A stretch of 64,000 nucleotides of DNA from Ectobius pallidus. Taxonomy: Eukaryota > Arthropoda > Insecta > Blattodea > Ectobiidae. The stretch's first letter is position 1, and every line of letters begins with the position of its first letter. Of this stretch, positions 1 through 11,500 are shown piece by piece. The translations under genes were made by a program, and so were the position numbers. The notes below the pieces were generated by a model that made no database searches, had not been told where the DNA came from, and worked only from the letters and a program-made list of their open reading frames with translations. The DNA lies in the NCBI GenBank assembly GCA_964059195.1, contig CAXKWD010000003.1, forward strand, positions 197,990,174 to 198,054,173, written 5' to 3'.

Positions 1-168
1 CAAAAACATTTATAATTTACTGTGAAGCCAATTGTGGACAAATTAGACCTATTGGGAGAAATTAGTTACCATATTATTGTTTATTGAATTATTACTTACT
101 TCCTGAATTTTCTCTTCTAAAAGATATATATTAGGGGCCTATATGATATTCTCATATAAGTAGTTGTG
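1..168. other. AT-rich flank, nothing recognised
   Basis: Low-complexity AT-rich sequence with no convincing reading frame, repeat end or RNA signature. Confidence 0.5.
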
Positions 169-1081
169 CAAGGTGTGGCAGAGGAAAGGGACGTTTTTCA
201 AATAACCATAACTCAGAAGATTTTCAAGTTAAACAATATTGAATTACACAGAAATGAAGCTTGTATAATGCAGTTTCTGTTTACTATTTCAGAATTACCT
301 CCGAAAAATAAATGCCGTCAGTTGACGCAACAATAGAATTATCTAACATGCAATCTCATTAATAATAACCTTGACTGTCCGGGTGGCGCCGTGTCATCAT
401 GTCTAACACCGACGTTTCGGCCCTCATGTCGTGGCCTTCTTCTGGATTTACCCAGTAACAGTGTGGTGTGGTGTTGCTAAATTTGGAAACATCGGTCCTT
501 ACTTTTTTTGAAGAGGACATTACCACAGTGACAGTGACTTCAGCATGCTACTTGAAATGCTCAACAGGTTCCTGCTTCCGGGACTACGCAGACGAAGAGT
601 AAACATGCAGCAAATTTGGTTCCAACAAGATGGTACCATAGCGTATACTGCGAGAGCATCAATGCAAGTGGTTCGCGACATGTTTCCTCAACATGTGATC
701 TCCTGTTTTGGCGACAGTCATTGGCCGCCTCGCTCCCCTGACTTGTCCATATATTATATGTGGGGTTACCTCAAATCAAACGTTTACTTAAACAAGCCCC
801 GCAACAACCAAGAACTAAAAACGTTCATTCGTGTAGAAATCACTTATGTGGAGGAAGAAATGTTTGGAAGAGCAATGCAGAATTTCGAAGTGAGGTTACG
901 AGAGGGTATACAGAAAGAAGGGCGTCACTTGTCGGACGTTATTTTTCGGAGGTAATTCTGAAATAGTCAACAGAAACTGCTTTATACAAGCTTCGTTTCT
1001 GTGTAATTAAATATTTTTTAACTTGAAAGTCTTCTGAGTTATGGTTATTTTAAAAACGTCCGTTTTCTCTGCCGCACCTTG
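169..1081 (+). mobile_element. Decayed mariner-like transposon with long terminal inverted repeats
   Basis: Roughly 169-318 is the inverted, imperfect copy of roughly 948-1081. The outer ends read CAAGGTGTGGCAGAG on the left and, reverse-complemented, CAAGGTGCGGCAGAG on the right. Arms of about 130-150 bp are long for a mariner. Between them lies the C-terminal half of a DDE transposase in plus orientation. A TA follows the right end but not the left, so the target duplication is gone or mutated. Arm divergence and coding breaks point to an old, dead copy. Confidence 0.75.
460..955 (+). pseudogene. Mariner-type transposase, C-terminal fragment
   Basis: The open frame from 545 gives 136 residues resembling the C-terminal half of insect mariner/SETMAR-like transposases. 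QQDG (residues 27-30) carries the second catalytic Asp (29) and PPRSPDL (61-67) the third (66), with 36 residues between them. Family members usually follow the third Asp with a WGYLK stretch, and WGYLKS is present. Upstream, about 460-508, VWCGVAKFGNIGPYFF reads in another frame, ends in a stop, and coding resumes after shifts near 508 and 550. The N-terminal DNA-binding half and first catalytic Asp are absent, so this is a truncated, frameshifted remnant. Confidence 0.8.
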
Positions 1082-1149
1082 TATTACAAAAGTACTGATA
1101 GAATGTACGCTCAATTAATAGGCCTGTGTGTTTTATTGTACTGTATAGG

Positions 1150-1790
1150 CCTATATCTAGGGCCGCCTGCGTGGTCTTAGGTTAGCGTCGCTGACTGCAG
1201 ATCCGTAGGGCCTGTTAGACCCCCGGTACCTCCTCGGATTGTTCTGAAGTAGGGAGGTCTACTCAGCCTCGTGAATCAAATTGAGGAGGTACTTGATAGA
1301 GAATTAACAGATCCTGTCTTGGAAACCACCATTAACGGCCATGGGTGTCGGCATGCTGACTACAAACCTGCTAGAGTTGGATTATTCCCACAAAGTCTCT
1401 GGCCTTGAAGACTAACCCAGCCAGCGAGCTTCTCGTTACCAAGATGCGCGAATTCGGTGCGCGTAAGATCAGTAAGCTACCGCTGGGCAGAGAGTGAACA
1501 TCATGCAGCATGTCGCCAGTCGTAGAAAATACTATAATAGTTGAGTGGAGGGATAATGCCGGAGAGACAGAGACAGACAACACGTGGAGTGGGACAGCCA
1601 ATCAGGGTGCAGCTACCTCCCCTACGCAGGAACTCTACGAGCGGTGAGACTCGCTCCTAAGGTATATACGTAAAAACCCAGAGACGTTGTGGAGGTAATC
1701 CTACTCTAGCTGCCTATGAAAGATAACGCAACGGTCGGGTGGTAGGCCTAGTCCCTTCAGAGATGTAGCGCCACGGAGTTTACTTTAGTG
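1150..1790. repeat. Probable degenerate dispersed insect repeat
   Basis: GC-richer than its surroundings and without a real reading frame. The stretch around 1257-1370 (cctcgtgaatcaaattgagg and following) resembles, from memory, a common insect interspersed repeat with a GTCTCGGAAACC-like core. The start (near 1158) looks slightly like a tRNA A box, but no B box follows. Boundaries are uncertain. Confidence 0.3.
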
Positions 1791-1944
1791 GTTTGATCAT
1801 GATAATTGATGAGTAGACATTTTAATAAACATAATTCTGTATTACTTAATTGAGATTTTAAAGAAAATTGGTACTTAAATAGAATTAACGATTTTGAAAA
1901 TGAGCCTATTTTCTAATTTTTAGACCCTATTTCCTGAATACAAT

Positions 1945-2560
1945 TTTTTATTTTTTTTATTTTTTATTTTTTATTTAGGCCTACTCTTTTAAATTATTAC
2001 AGAAAGAGTTACATAAATTACCCCAAAGGAGCAAAGCTCGTGTTTGGGGTCAGTTCCTTTTAAATTACATCAGTTAAAAATAATAATAAAAATACAAATA
2101 CAAAATACAAATAGGCCTAACATGTAATGAATACAGGTACAATACAATCAATTTAAACTAAAAATACAATAAAATATAGTGATACTAGTACCATTCAGAA
2201 AAAGGAAGGAAAAGCATATAAATCATTACAAAGGGGAAAGTGTGAAATGTGGCTAATATTAATGTGTCTTATATTAATTTTTTAAATCTGGATTTGAAAA
2301 TGAAATCCTTGTACATGGATAATTCAGGGTGAAGTTTCATTATCGAGTTGTATAGACGTGGACCAGAGTTCGAACTGTGTAATATCCCTGCCGATGTGAA
2401 ACATTTAGAGTAGGTATTTGATTGCGTCTTGTAGTGTAATCATGAGGATGCTTTTGATATTTTTTTCGATTTTTATGGTAGAAATTCAATATCGTGTGTT
2501 TATATATTTGCTCAATATTTAATACTTTAAATTCGTTATATATCCGGTTAGTGGGATAAT
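1945..2560 (-). pseudogene. Non-LTR retrotransposon 3' fragment (RT C-terminus, 3' UTR, tail)
   Basis: On the minus strand, about 2480-2390 reads HPHDYTTRRNQIPTL and, after a frameshift, about 2385-2280 reads SGPRLYNSIMKLHPEL and ends with KSRFKKLI and a stop. This matches the Y-N-T-R then G-P-x-L-Y-N-x-I layout at the C-terminus of Jockey/CR1-like LINE ORF2 proteins. Beyond the stop come about 300 bp of UTR-like sequence and an A-rich tail of (ATAAAAA)-type repeats, seen on the plus strand as T-rich 1945-1975. It is 5'-truncated and frameshifted. Confidence 0.65.
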
Positions 2561-3069
2561 CAATTCGTTTATTCAGGCATATTTTAATTATACGTTTAAT
2601 TGGAGCTTACTTTAGGAAGGCTACCTAAAATTGTTTTTTAGCGACCTAAAAGTCCGAATTCTAGTGATTAGGATGATGATACTGGTGATGAAAAAGATTC
2701 AAAAGTAGATGAAGAAATAGAAAGAGAATGAAAAAGGTGATGAATGTACCAAGTGTGCTAGGAATTTCGTCAGCAGCGATATATATATACGAGTATATAT
2801 CCCTTTTGTATTATTTTTTCCTAGTTCTTAAATACAACCCTGCAGAACAGGAATACCTCACTTCTGACAGAGGCTGCTTTGCTGAATAATTGCATTTTCA
2901 AAGGTACGAATTTATTTCAACCAGCACTAACTTCGTTGCTTGGCAACCAGTTACACCTTCTGCCGTCTCCTGCCATCTTTTGCTGCTTCGGAGAACTAGC
3001 AGCTAAATAGCACCGGTTGATATTACAGTGCACTGCAACACAGTCAACAGAATTATCTTGTCTAGGGCC
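2561..3069. other. Unassigned AT-rich spacer
   Basis: No feature supported. Small ORFs near 2917-3252 lie in GC skews caused by the adjacent MITE and are not gene-like. Confidence 0.4.
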
Positions 3070-3342
3070 CAGAAGCATAGGCGTAACCAGGCCGACCATG
3101 GGGGGGGGGTTATAACATCCGCGGGGTCTGGGGAGTATGGAATACCTCCCAGGGAGAGGGGGGTCCGGGGGTCCTCCCCCGAAAAATTTTTAAAATTAAG
3201 ACGCAAAAAAACAATTTTTAAGCTTCCCACGCTTTATACTTGTATTAAGTAATTTATGGGCAGACTTAAAAAAATTATACAATTTTCCTTTTTTAAATCA
3301 ATGGGGGGTTGAACCCCCCCCCCTCGGTACGCCTATGCCCTG
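3070..3342. mobile_element. MITE with GCATAGGCGTA ends (hAT-like)
   Basis: The left end reads CAGAAGCATAGGCGTAACC and the right end, reverse-complemented, CAGGGCATAGGCGTACC. The interior has G- and C-runs, with a block at 3138-3185 that recurs inverted at about 40298-40345. No coding capacity, and I could not match an 8-bp TSD. The CA-start and GGCGTA core are typical of short non-autonomous hAT elements. Confidence 0.6.
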
Positions 3343-4101
3343 AAGTATATGAAAAATCATGTTTTTAATAATGCTCTGTATTCCGTGTTACCGTTAAAAT
3401 GTTTACTCGGCATGAAAGAAGATAATTGAAATTTTTCCTGGTTTTTGCATGTTTGTTGGATATTCTGTTTCTTTTCTGATAATGCATCATGTTTGCTAGG
3501 CATTAAAATATTTCTGCATATTTTACTAATTCGTCACAATTTTAACGGCATATTTATGACATTTTAATGATTTTGCATATTTTCGTTAATTCATATATTT
3601 ACAGCATATTTTGCTAAGTGAATGTTTTGAGAACCGACTGTACAATAATTGACAATACATAGGATAATGTTTTCAGAACTGATTTTATAATATTAAAGCC
3701 ACGTTTTACTTCATTAATTTTCAGTTTACTGATATTTGTTGTTTTCTAAAAAAGTTTAGTAAAGTAATTTAGGCAACTGTTGTCATGTGAACTGTGATTT
3801 GGATTTGATAATTCTGCTTTCGGTTCTAAATGTTTAATTGTGGGGAATGCAAATAATCACAACGAAAGGGAAGCCGTGTCTTGTCATCGCACAGAAAAAC
3901 ACTTGTGCTTGAGTTCCGAAAAAAGTAAGTGCCGAGGCAATTTAAAAATTGCAAATGACAAAACACTTCTGACGAAGCAGATGTGCAGGTTAAAAACGAA
4001 TGCTTGATTTTAGGAAAAGAGTCCGCTAAGAAAAAAAAAACCATGGGTGTACGGTGAAATTCTGTTTGGAGGGGGTCGAATATCATGTTGTCTCAGCTCC
4101 A
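3343..4101. other. AT-rich spacer with scattered GCATATTTT motifs
   Basis: Around 3475-3615 the words gcatatttt and tttgcatatttt recur irregularly, as in subterminal regions of some hAT elements. No ends were found and no coding frame is supported. Confidence 0.3.
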
Positions 4102-4612
4102 TAGGGCTGAAAATCGATTAAAATTTCTAATCGAGTTAACGCTTGACTTTAATCGATTAATCGACCGATTAATCGACTGATTAATCGACAAACAGGTCGG
4201 TATTTTAAACGAAACCAAAATGTACATTTAATATTGTTTTACACGTTTAATAACTACTACACTACAGATAATCAGAAGAAATCCTGAATTAATGAATACC
4301 ATTATTAGTTAATTAGTGAAAAAATATATACAAAACTTACATTTCCGGTTACTTTTTCAGCCAAGACTTGCAAAACTAAACTACCCTTCAGGTTTCTGAA
4401 TAACGGGAATTGTTTGGACACAATAGGCTGAATGACACATGATGTGCCAAGGCCGGAGAAGCGAGAGAAAGGAGTTTGGTCATTTGACCCATTTCTCGAA
4501 AAACGTTTTTCAGTATTCGACTAAACCGATTAATCGGAAAATGTAATTGATCGACGATTAAATGTTTAATCGATTAATCGAGCCGGTTAATCGATTAATC
4601 GGTACAGCCCTA
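4102..4612. mobile_element. MITE with TAGGGCTG ends and ATCGATTAATCG subterminal repeats
   Basis: Starts TAGGGCTGAAAATCGATTAA and ends, reverse-complemented, TAGGGCTGTACCGATTAATC. Both flanks are packed with the near-palindrome TTAATCGATTAATCG, so each terminus can fold on itself as well as pair with the other. No ORF. Probably hAT-derived; no clear TSD was seen. Confidence 0.65.
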
Positions 4613-5020
4613 CTATTTTTAGTAACTAAACAGTTTTATTCTGATCATTATACACTCTGCAGCACAGTCTTCTTAACTATTTTTCTTTGGGATCTACTCA
4701 TTTCTTGTTTTAGATAAAGCCTGTAGATAAAACCTTTCTTTTGATCCAACGGATCGCACCAAATAGATATCTAGGCCAGCGAATTATTTATATGAAATTC
4801 CGAAGGAAATTTTTTTTATCAGTAACGCGTCACTGTTATACGAAGTATAAAATTTAAAAAAAAAAAAACACCAATATTAATGAGTTATTTAATAAATAAT
4901 AATAGGACTATACGTTCCTCTACAGTAGAAGATATTTGAGATACATTTTTTCATTGAGATTTAATATGTGCATTCTTATGCTGAAGAATTACCAACACCA
5001 CGTCGTTTTGAAATTTAAAT
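4613..5020. other. Unassigned AT-rich spacer
   Basis: No feature supported. Confidence 0.4.
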
Positions 5021-5033
5021 CTTGAATAAATTA

Positions 5034-5274
5034 GTTATTCCTCAGGTTCGCGAGCGACCCCTGGTGATCCCGTAAGGGGATATTCTCAGCGTATTTGTTA
5101 CCGGGGTGCGCCAGTCCCCTACCTACTTAAACCTAAGGGCACACACACACACCCAGTCCTGAACCCGGGAAAGACATTTTTCACTACTGAAAAATCTCCG
5201 ACCCGGCCGGGAATCGAACCCGGGCCGCCGGAGTGGAAGGCAGGCGCGCTACCGACTCACCCACGAAGGCGGAC
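5034..5274 (-). mobile_element. tRNA-derived SINE with perfect 13-bp TSD
   Basis: On the minus strand the 5' head (about 5274-5205) contains an A-box-like TGGGTGAGTCGGTAGCG and a perfect B box GGTTCGATTCC near 5210-5222, spaced as in a tRNA. These are internal RNA polymerase III promoter elements. A unique body with a (CA)n run follows. The copy is flanked by perfect direct repeats CTTGAATAAATTA at 5021-5033 and 5275-5287, as expected for LINE-machinery insertion. Confidence 0.9.
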
Positions 5275-5287
5275 CTTGAATAAATTA

Positions 5288-5615
5288 CGAGAGTATAAAT
5301 CTTTATAGAAAATTTACAAAATTTATTTTAATAATGCTGTGTTATGTAAGAAAATGTAATAACCAGACCATTGTTTTTGTTTCACCAGTTTGCCAGTTTT
5401 TAAACCGGAATTTCAAGAATTAAAAGATCAAGGTTTAGATTTCGTAGCTAATATGTCAAATTACGAAAACTCCAAGACTGCATTGTGAAAAGCAAGAAGA
5501 CCCAGAACGACCCAGAACCCTGGCTCTAGTTCAGAGATTCAACTGAGCGAAGCCATTTTGAAACTAACCGATGGTAATACCTGTAGTTGTTTTAGTTAAT
5601 TAAACACCATATGTA
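5288..5615. other. Unassigned spacer
   Basis: No coding or repeat feature supported. Confidence 0.4.
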
Positions 5616-6376
5616 CAGTCGGTCAAATAAAAAACGTCGGGCGGTATTTGATTAAGTATCACGAACGAGCATATGCGCATGTACAGGAAGACTTAAGGTT
5701 AGGTTCACACACGCCTCTTGTATTTTCTTGATTATTTAGTCAGTTTTGTTCCAAAACAAACATGTATAGAAGGCTGTGGCTATATGCCTCAAATCCGCCA
5801 TATTATTGGTTGCGAATTTTTATAATATTAATAATTAATAGATTCGCGAGGAATATGTTTATTCAAGGAGCTTTTTTAAAGATTTTATTTTATAATACCG
5901 GTACTTCTAGTGCAAAATCAATAACTTACGCTTAACTTCTGCAACCAATCTTAGCATCGAAATACGCGTCCGGCCAGATCAACGTTTGCTATGAAAACTT
6001 CCGGTTGCATTATAGTAAAGTTTCCACCTCTGTGCTGCTCTTTCATAAATATGGAACCTTCTCGCTGCTTCAGAGACCGAAAAATGCAGGTCAATTACAG
6101 CCCTAACTACACTTTCTCTCACGTTAGCATTTGTATGTGGCGATGACACAAAGGAAAATGAATTATGACAATGCATTAAGTTGAATTTCGTGTGTTGCGC
6201 TTTCCGCGTTGTTCATTTTTTCCCTCCGTGTTCATATTTTCCCTCCTGCCGCATGGCCTCATATGTTCCGAAAATGACCTGTATTTTGTGTTTTTTGTAG
6301 GAAACTTGTGAACTAATGCGTCAAAACTTTAATTTTAACAGCATACGAGTCCCGACGTTTTTTATTTGACCGACTG
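5616..6376. mobile_element. Tc1/mariner-type element with 26-bp perfect TIRs and TA TSD
   Basis: The left end CAGTCGGTCAAATAAAAAAC (perfect for 26 bp) is exactly repeated in inverse at the right end (6351-6376). TA dinucleotides flank both sides (5614-5615, 6377-6378), the hallmark of Tc1/mariner insertion. At 761 bp it is far shorter than a full element (about 1.3 kb), so it is a deletion derivative that keeps part of the transposase N-terminus. Confidence 0.9.
5979..6176 (-). pseudogene. Tc1-like transposase N-terminal helix-turn-helix remnant
   Basis: A 65-residue minus-strand frame contains VRESVVRAVIDLHFSVSEAA followed by RRFHIYERAAQRW. This fits the first helix-turn-helix of Tc1/pogo-type DNA-binding domains (V-R-x-x-V-V-x-x-V, S-x-x-E-A-A-x-R-F). 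The catalytic DDE region is missing. Its place inside a TA-flanked, perfect-TIR element supports the call. Confidence 0.55.
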
Positions 6377-6759
6377 TACCATGTTCATAGCCAGTTCCAA
6401 GTCTGAATAAAATGTGAAGGGGTGTTCCTATATTTATACGTGATTTATAGAAAATGAACTCAAACGGTCGGAAACGCACAGCTAAAATATGTTAGGTCTA
6501 ATATCCTACCGTGACGTCACGGGTAGGAAAGCACAGGGCACCAGTATTTGAACCCAAGACCTCTTACACCGGTCATTTGTTTTAATTTTAATTATCTCCA
6601 CAACTTGACTGTGTATATTTTTTTACAGTAATGGAGATAAAGTAGGAAAATCGAAAATTGACACTTGTATAATATCCCCTAAAATTACGGAATAGCTATT
6701 TTATTAGTCATGGATAGACATTTCAAAATGTACATTTTTCTTCTTCTTTCGTTTCACCC
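6377..6759. other. Spacer with a 23-bp imperfect palindrome
   Basis: CCTACCGTGACGTCACGGGT and the next three bases (about 6506-6528) form a near-perfect palindrome centred on TGACGTCA. Next to it, 6549-6571 reverse-complements to a B-box-like GGTTCAAATAC, possibly a SINE scrap. No gene. Confidence 0.4.
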
Positions 6760-7510
6760 TGTTTGCGGTAAGTTGAACCAGTCATTTCTTTGTGTGTTGT
6801 TCCTGCCTAAGTGTCCAGTATTTCTTCACTCTTTCTGATCTTTTCCTCTCTTCTTCCGAGATAATAGGTTTGGACTTCAGTGTCGACCTGTCTTGGAACC
6901 TTGTATTTTCGTCTTTAGTTATTATTTTAGCCGTTCGATCGAGTAGTAAATTTTCTGAAATTTTAAACTCGACTAGGTCTTTTTCAGTTTCTTTAAACCA
7001 GTTGGTTTTGTTTTGCGGTTGCGGAAAAAGTCAAAGATTTGTTTCGTTAATCTATGAGAGTCCATTCTGAGAAGATGACCATAGAAATTTATCCTCCATT
7101 TTCGCATAGTATCTGAAAGTTTTTCAATTTTCTTTTAGAGGGTTTCTTGATGGATATTATCTTATTATCCTGAAATTTTGGTACTACGAATTTTCTTAAA
7201 ATCTTCCTTTCCTTTAGTTCAAGTTTCTCCATCTGGCCTTTGAGATTTATATTTAGCGTTTCTGTCGCATACAGTGCTTCTGGTTTAATTACGGTTTTGT
7301 AATGTTTAATTTTTGACCCCCATGAAAGGGATTTCTTGTTGTATGTATCTTTTGTTTGTTGAAAGTCCATTTCAAGGTGGTTTTTTTCTCTGGATTCCAT
7401 TGTTTTTCATTCCATCGCATTCCAACTGATCCATTCTCCGAGATATTTTAATTGTTTTACTATTTCTATTTTTTGTTCTTGGATTTTTATTAAAATCATT
7501 CCAACTATTT
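6760..7510 (-). pseudogene. Non-LTR retrotransposon RT C-terminal fragment
   Basis: The minus-strand frame 7400-7089 encodes 103 residues with HYKTVIKPEALYATETLN, the landmark seen downstream of the RT palm in many insect LINEs. In-frame sequence upstream (7500-7401) reads VKQLKYLGEWISWN and is split by one stop. Downstream after a frameshift (about 7082-6985) FYGHLLRMDSHRLTKQIFDF continues the same protein. N-terminal endonuclease and RT palm are absent. It is a 5'-truncated, broken fragment. Confidence 0.75.
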
Positions 7511-8689
7511 TTGTTTTCAAAAATCAAAATTTTGAAAAAAGTTTTGATGGTTCTTTGGTAACTCTACGGGCAGTAAAAAGAGTGCAAAAAAATTAATAAT
7601 TTCAAAATAGGAAACAAAAAAACACAGTGAACCGTTCAACCCGCAATGGACTTGCAAAGACAGACATTCCAAAAGCACTATTTTTCGGCCTTTAGCCGTA
7701 GAGAAACCCATCATAACCAGTGGCGCCAACTTATATGGGCCCGTGGGGCTCAAGCCCACCCAATAATTTGCCGTGTACTATTATAATTATTTATTGCTAT
7801 TACTCTAGACTGTGTTTATTTGTTGAATTTGTAAAAAGAAAACCTGGCTAATGTGGACATATATAGTACGATCTTCTCTTGTTCAAATTCCCACACGATA
7901 ATTTGAAATCGTTCTACAATTCATTACATTTTGACATCTGTCAGTGCAGTTTCCACAGCCACCGCTGTTCTAAATACTGTATATTTAAGGAGAGCACAGA
8001 AAAGCTAGATTTAGAATTTAGACGATGCTTGTGAGAAAAAATCACAGGAAAGCCATTAATGGACAAGGCAAAAAATTGTGATATAATACAAAAGTGTGGA
8101 CATTGAAAGAGTGGATGGAACATGTAGAAAGAATGAATTATAAAGGTCATCAAGGGACAATAAACCACGAAAAAGATAAAGTGATTGGGGAGAATAGGCT
8201 CCTGGTCTAAGGAAATACGAAGAAGATGATTTACTGTAATCAGGAAAAACACATTTTGGAACACGCCGTGCTACATAGGCTTACTTATTTTATTTTAGTA
8301 GGTACCTGAAACACAAAGTTTATAATATAACATTATTAATTTTTAAAGGATTTCCGTTAATTAGGCTACACAATTATTTTTCTAGCGGTTGAATTACGTT
8401 GATTGTTATTTATTATTACAAACAAAGACATCGTTTCTTACAAAATTCTATATTTATCCGAATTATGGAACATTTTACTCCTATGCGCGCAGCATATTAT
8501 GTACCATGTTTTTGGAGAGGAAAGTATGAAAGTGAAATTTAATTTATTTCTTATTTTAGCCCCGAAACGGTTGTATTCTAACATGAGAGTAAGAAATAAA
8601 ATATTCCATAAAGACAATACAATTTTATGTTACCGGCATTCTGTTTTTTTTTTTTTATTTAAACCCTACCCAGACATGGTGTGTAGAAG

Positions 8690-8890
8690 CTATGAATTTG
8701 CAAAATTAGACATTCTCTATGAGCCATGGGCTTTCTAGTGTTTTCTGAGGGAATAGTTTTAGTGTGATAAGTCGTTCTTCCTTATTTCAAATTCTACGTA
8801 CCTATGTAAGGACCTAGAGTTTGAATATCGCAAGTCCTTCATAAGTTAATTTCTAATTACAAAATACAAAACTCTGGCATTTTAAGCTAT
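8690..8890 (+). repeat. Dispersed repeat copy without the MITE found at 13963
   Basis: This segment, including GTCGTTCTTCC and TAAGGACCTAGAGTTTGAA, recurs at about 13915-14740. The second copy is interrupted by a 680-bp inverted-repeat element. The uninterrupted version here acts as a paralogous empty site. Confidence 0.65.
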
Positions 8891-10107
8891 TTCTTTATAT
8901 TGCGTATATGCGAGAAAATTGGACTAATGCATCCATAATTCAGTACCTCAGAGCCAAAGGAACGTAACTCCAAATTTCATATTTTTTGTTTTTTTTTTCA
9001 TATTCTTTACTAACTTCTTGACCTCTATAGAACCAATTAATATTAAATCCATAATTTCATTAGAAACCAAGATATTGAGAGCCAAATAGTAGTAACTCCA
9101 TTCCCCTTTATTGTTCATAATTTTGTCTTTCGCTACTCCTGTAAAATTTAGTTTTTGGCAGTTACGCTCGTTTGGCTCTGAGGTACAGAATTACGGTTAA
9201 CGATGAACGTATCGCTTTTAGCAATAGTCTTGCGTTAGTGAAACTTGTATGTTATTTCGGAGCACTACGTCGCCGAGTTTTAGGGTTTTAAGTTGTGCAG
9301 GTAATTGATCAGTTAAAACTATGAACAACTAATTAATTATCCAAACAGATTATAATACTTTTCACCATATAACGTTAAACAACACTGACATGTATAAACT
9401 ACTAGGTAACTATAATATAATTGACATAAAATTACATTGAATGAAAAAAGTTTTAATTGCGTACTTGGACGAAAAATGGAATGTTCATTATCGCACTAAA
9501 ATAGTACGTTATGCAATGAACCTAATAAAATGCTACTGTTTGTTCGAACATGCTTTATTCAATGTTTTAAGTTTTGAGATTTTAAATTAAAAGAAAGAAA
9601 AACAAAACGGCTGAACGCGGCGATCAGCTGTTACTAAGTTCTCGTAGTTCTTGACTTCTGCGATAGATGGGCAGCCAATGGCGCCAATTGTAGGCCTATG
9701 GACCCGCGGGGCTCAAGCCCACCCAATAATTTGTATCTTAATTATTTATTGCTATTACTACAAATCCTGTTTCATTGTTGATTCTGTATACAGCTAATAA
9801 TGAAGCTATTGTTGACATAGGCCTACTTAGGCCTAGTACGGTATTCTTTTATTGCAATTCTCTCATGATCGTTTGGAATCGTTGGTGACTGGTTAAAAAG
9901 AAAGATGTCGGTGGAACGAAAAATATAGAATGAATATATTAACTGCAAGAAAGATTGGTTAAATCAGCAAGGGACAATGAACCAGAGCGAAAAGGGAGCT
10001 CAGGTCGTTCATGAGAAAGATGGTTTGATTAGGCTTCTGTTCTAAGGAAATACGAAGAAGATAATGGTTGTGACGAATTTATTAGGAAAACTCCAGTCAG
10101 GAGAAAC

Positions 10108-10742
10108 CACCGCCGTCTCGACTCGAGAATTAAACTGCCTGTCCTATGCTTTATTTTAACATGGAGTTTAGAGAATTGCTCAATTGCCTAATTTCTCCAG
10201 TAGAGGCGACACAGTTCACACCCAGATTGCAGCAATCACCGCCACCTATACAACCGCCGTCTCGAGAATACACGAGTAATAGAGTCTAGAAGGCAGTGCC
10301 CTATACATTACCGTACATTGCTTCTATGCGTTTGCTGCGTCAAAATAAGCATTAAACAGACACAGATACTTGTGTTATTAGTTTAGAACATAATATTATT
10401 CCAGTATATGACACTTACCTTGAAATGGAATTTTGGAGCAATAATTAAAATAAATATAAATTAATTAGACGTATTGATAGTAAATTTTATCATTATTATT
10501 TTACAAAATTTTATTCATAGCAATTAAGTACCGGTACCTAGAATAATACAAGTTTAAACATTCAGTTTATGCTATATTACTAGACGGCGGTGACAGCACT
10601 ACATAATCAACAATGTCGTAGCAAGAAACAAGAAGCAATCTGGGTGTGAAAGGTGCTGCCATCTGTAATGTCGCCGAGTACGCAAAATTAGCCGTATAGG
10701 ACAGGCAGTGTATACACGAGTAATACAATTTAGAAGGCAGTG
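10108..10742. mobile_element. Nested hAT MITE, copy 1, TSD GGAGAAAC
   Basis: Begins CACCGCCGTCTCGACTCGAG and ends TTTAGAAGGCAGTG, with a second inner pair around ACTGCCTGTCCTA. A perfect 8-bp repeat GGAGAAAC sits at 10100-10107 and 10743-10750. It lies inside the compound hAT, so it arrived later. A second copy is at 15108-15596. Relative to that copy it carries an extra insert near 10230-10330, including a minimal pair of ends (about 10253-10299). Confidence 0.9.
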
Positions 10743-11108
10743 GGAGAAACATATTTTGTAACACGCCATGCTACATATGCGTGAGACCATGTTTGTTTTT
10801 ATATTATTTTATTTCGTTTCATTTTAACTGTTACCTAAAATCCAAAATTAAAAAGAAATAAACTTCGTATGATTTTTAAATGATTTATTTTAACTTGGCT
10901 ACATAACACTTTCTTGGCGGTTGATTTACAGTTGATTGTCATTACAAACAACGAAATTTTTTATTGTACAGTTTTCTGTATTTATCCGAAGTCTTGTCAG
11001 TGTTATATATTGTTCGTGCAAGCTCCAATATTAGGGGCGGGAGTATGAAAATTTTAAAATCTTGAGCCCACCCAAAGTTTTTCAAAAGTTGGCGCCACTG
11101 ATCATAAC

Positions 11109-11362
11109 CTGGTTGGGTTTATAGTATAATGAAGGAAATGCTCGTCTCGTAAAATGCATGGGTCGTGAAGCAGTTGCAAAGAGATATTCGAGGTCGTACA
11201 GTACGATTAGTTGCCAGCATGCCTCACAGATGTCGCACATGTAGCCTTTGTGTTTTGTGGTTTCGTTGTATTCTATGTTATTCCCCTTTCATATAGAGTG
11301 ATAAATTAATAATGACGAAGAAGAAGGCAACTGTAATAATAATCACATTCATAATAATAACA
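11109..11362. other. Unassigned spacer
   Basis: No feature supported. Confidence 0.4.
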
Positions 11363-11500
11363 TCAGGTAAACTGATGTAACAAAAAGATAGAATGCTTTT
11401 GTTTAATCGGTGATTTGCAATTATATGTAGAAAAAAGTTGTTTATTTTTTTTTAAATTCATTAAGCAGATCTTCCGGAAGAACAAAGATCTAAAGTTCGA
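11363..11500 (-). repeat. Partial, inverted copy of dispersed repeat family A
   Basis: ATCAGGTAAACTGATGTAAC and the following sequence through GGAAGAACAAAGATCT are the reverse complement of the right end of the copies at 12519-13751 and 37219-38252. Only the end is present. Confidence 0.65.

Larger units (their letters stand above)
7718..11100. mobile_element. Compound hAT element with perfect 8-bp TSD
   Basis: The left end CAGTGGCGCCAACTT and right end AAGTTGGCGCCACTG are inverse copies. They are flanked by the perfect 8-bp repeat ATCATAAC (7710-7717 and 11101-11108), the hAT signature. A second left end, CAATGGCGCCAATTG, lies at about 9681, and sequence after it (to about 11055) parallels that after 7718 (to about 8530), including CGGGGCTCAAGCCCACCC. 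The unit therefore looks like two related hAT copies mobilised or fused as one. No transposase ORF remains. Confidence 0.8.

Noticed and set aside
5210..5274. A genuine tRNA gene
   Set aside because: A and B boxes are present, but the body and 13-bp TSD show a SINE and no tRNA cloverleaf closes.
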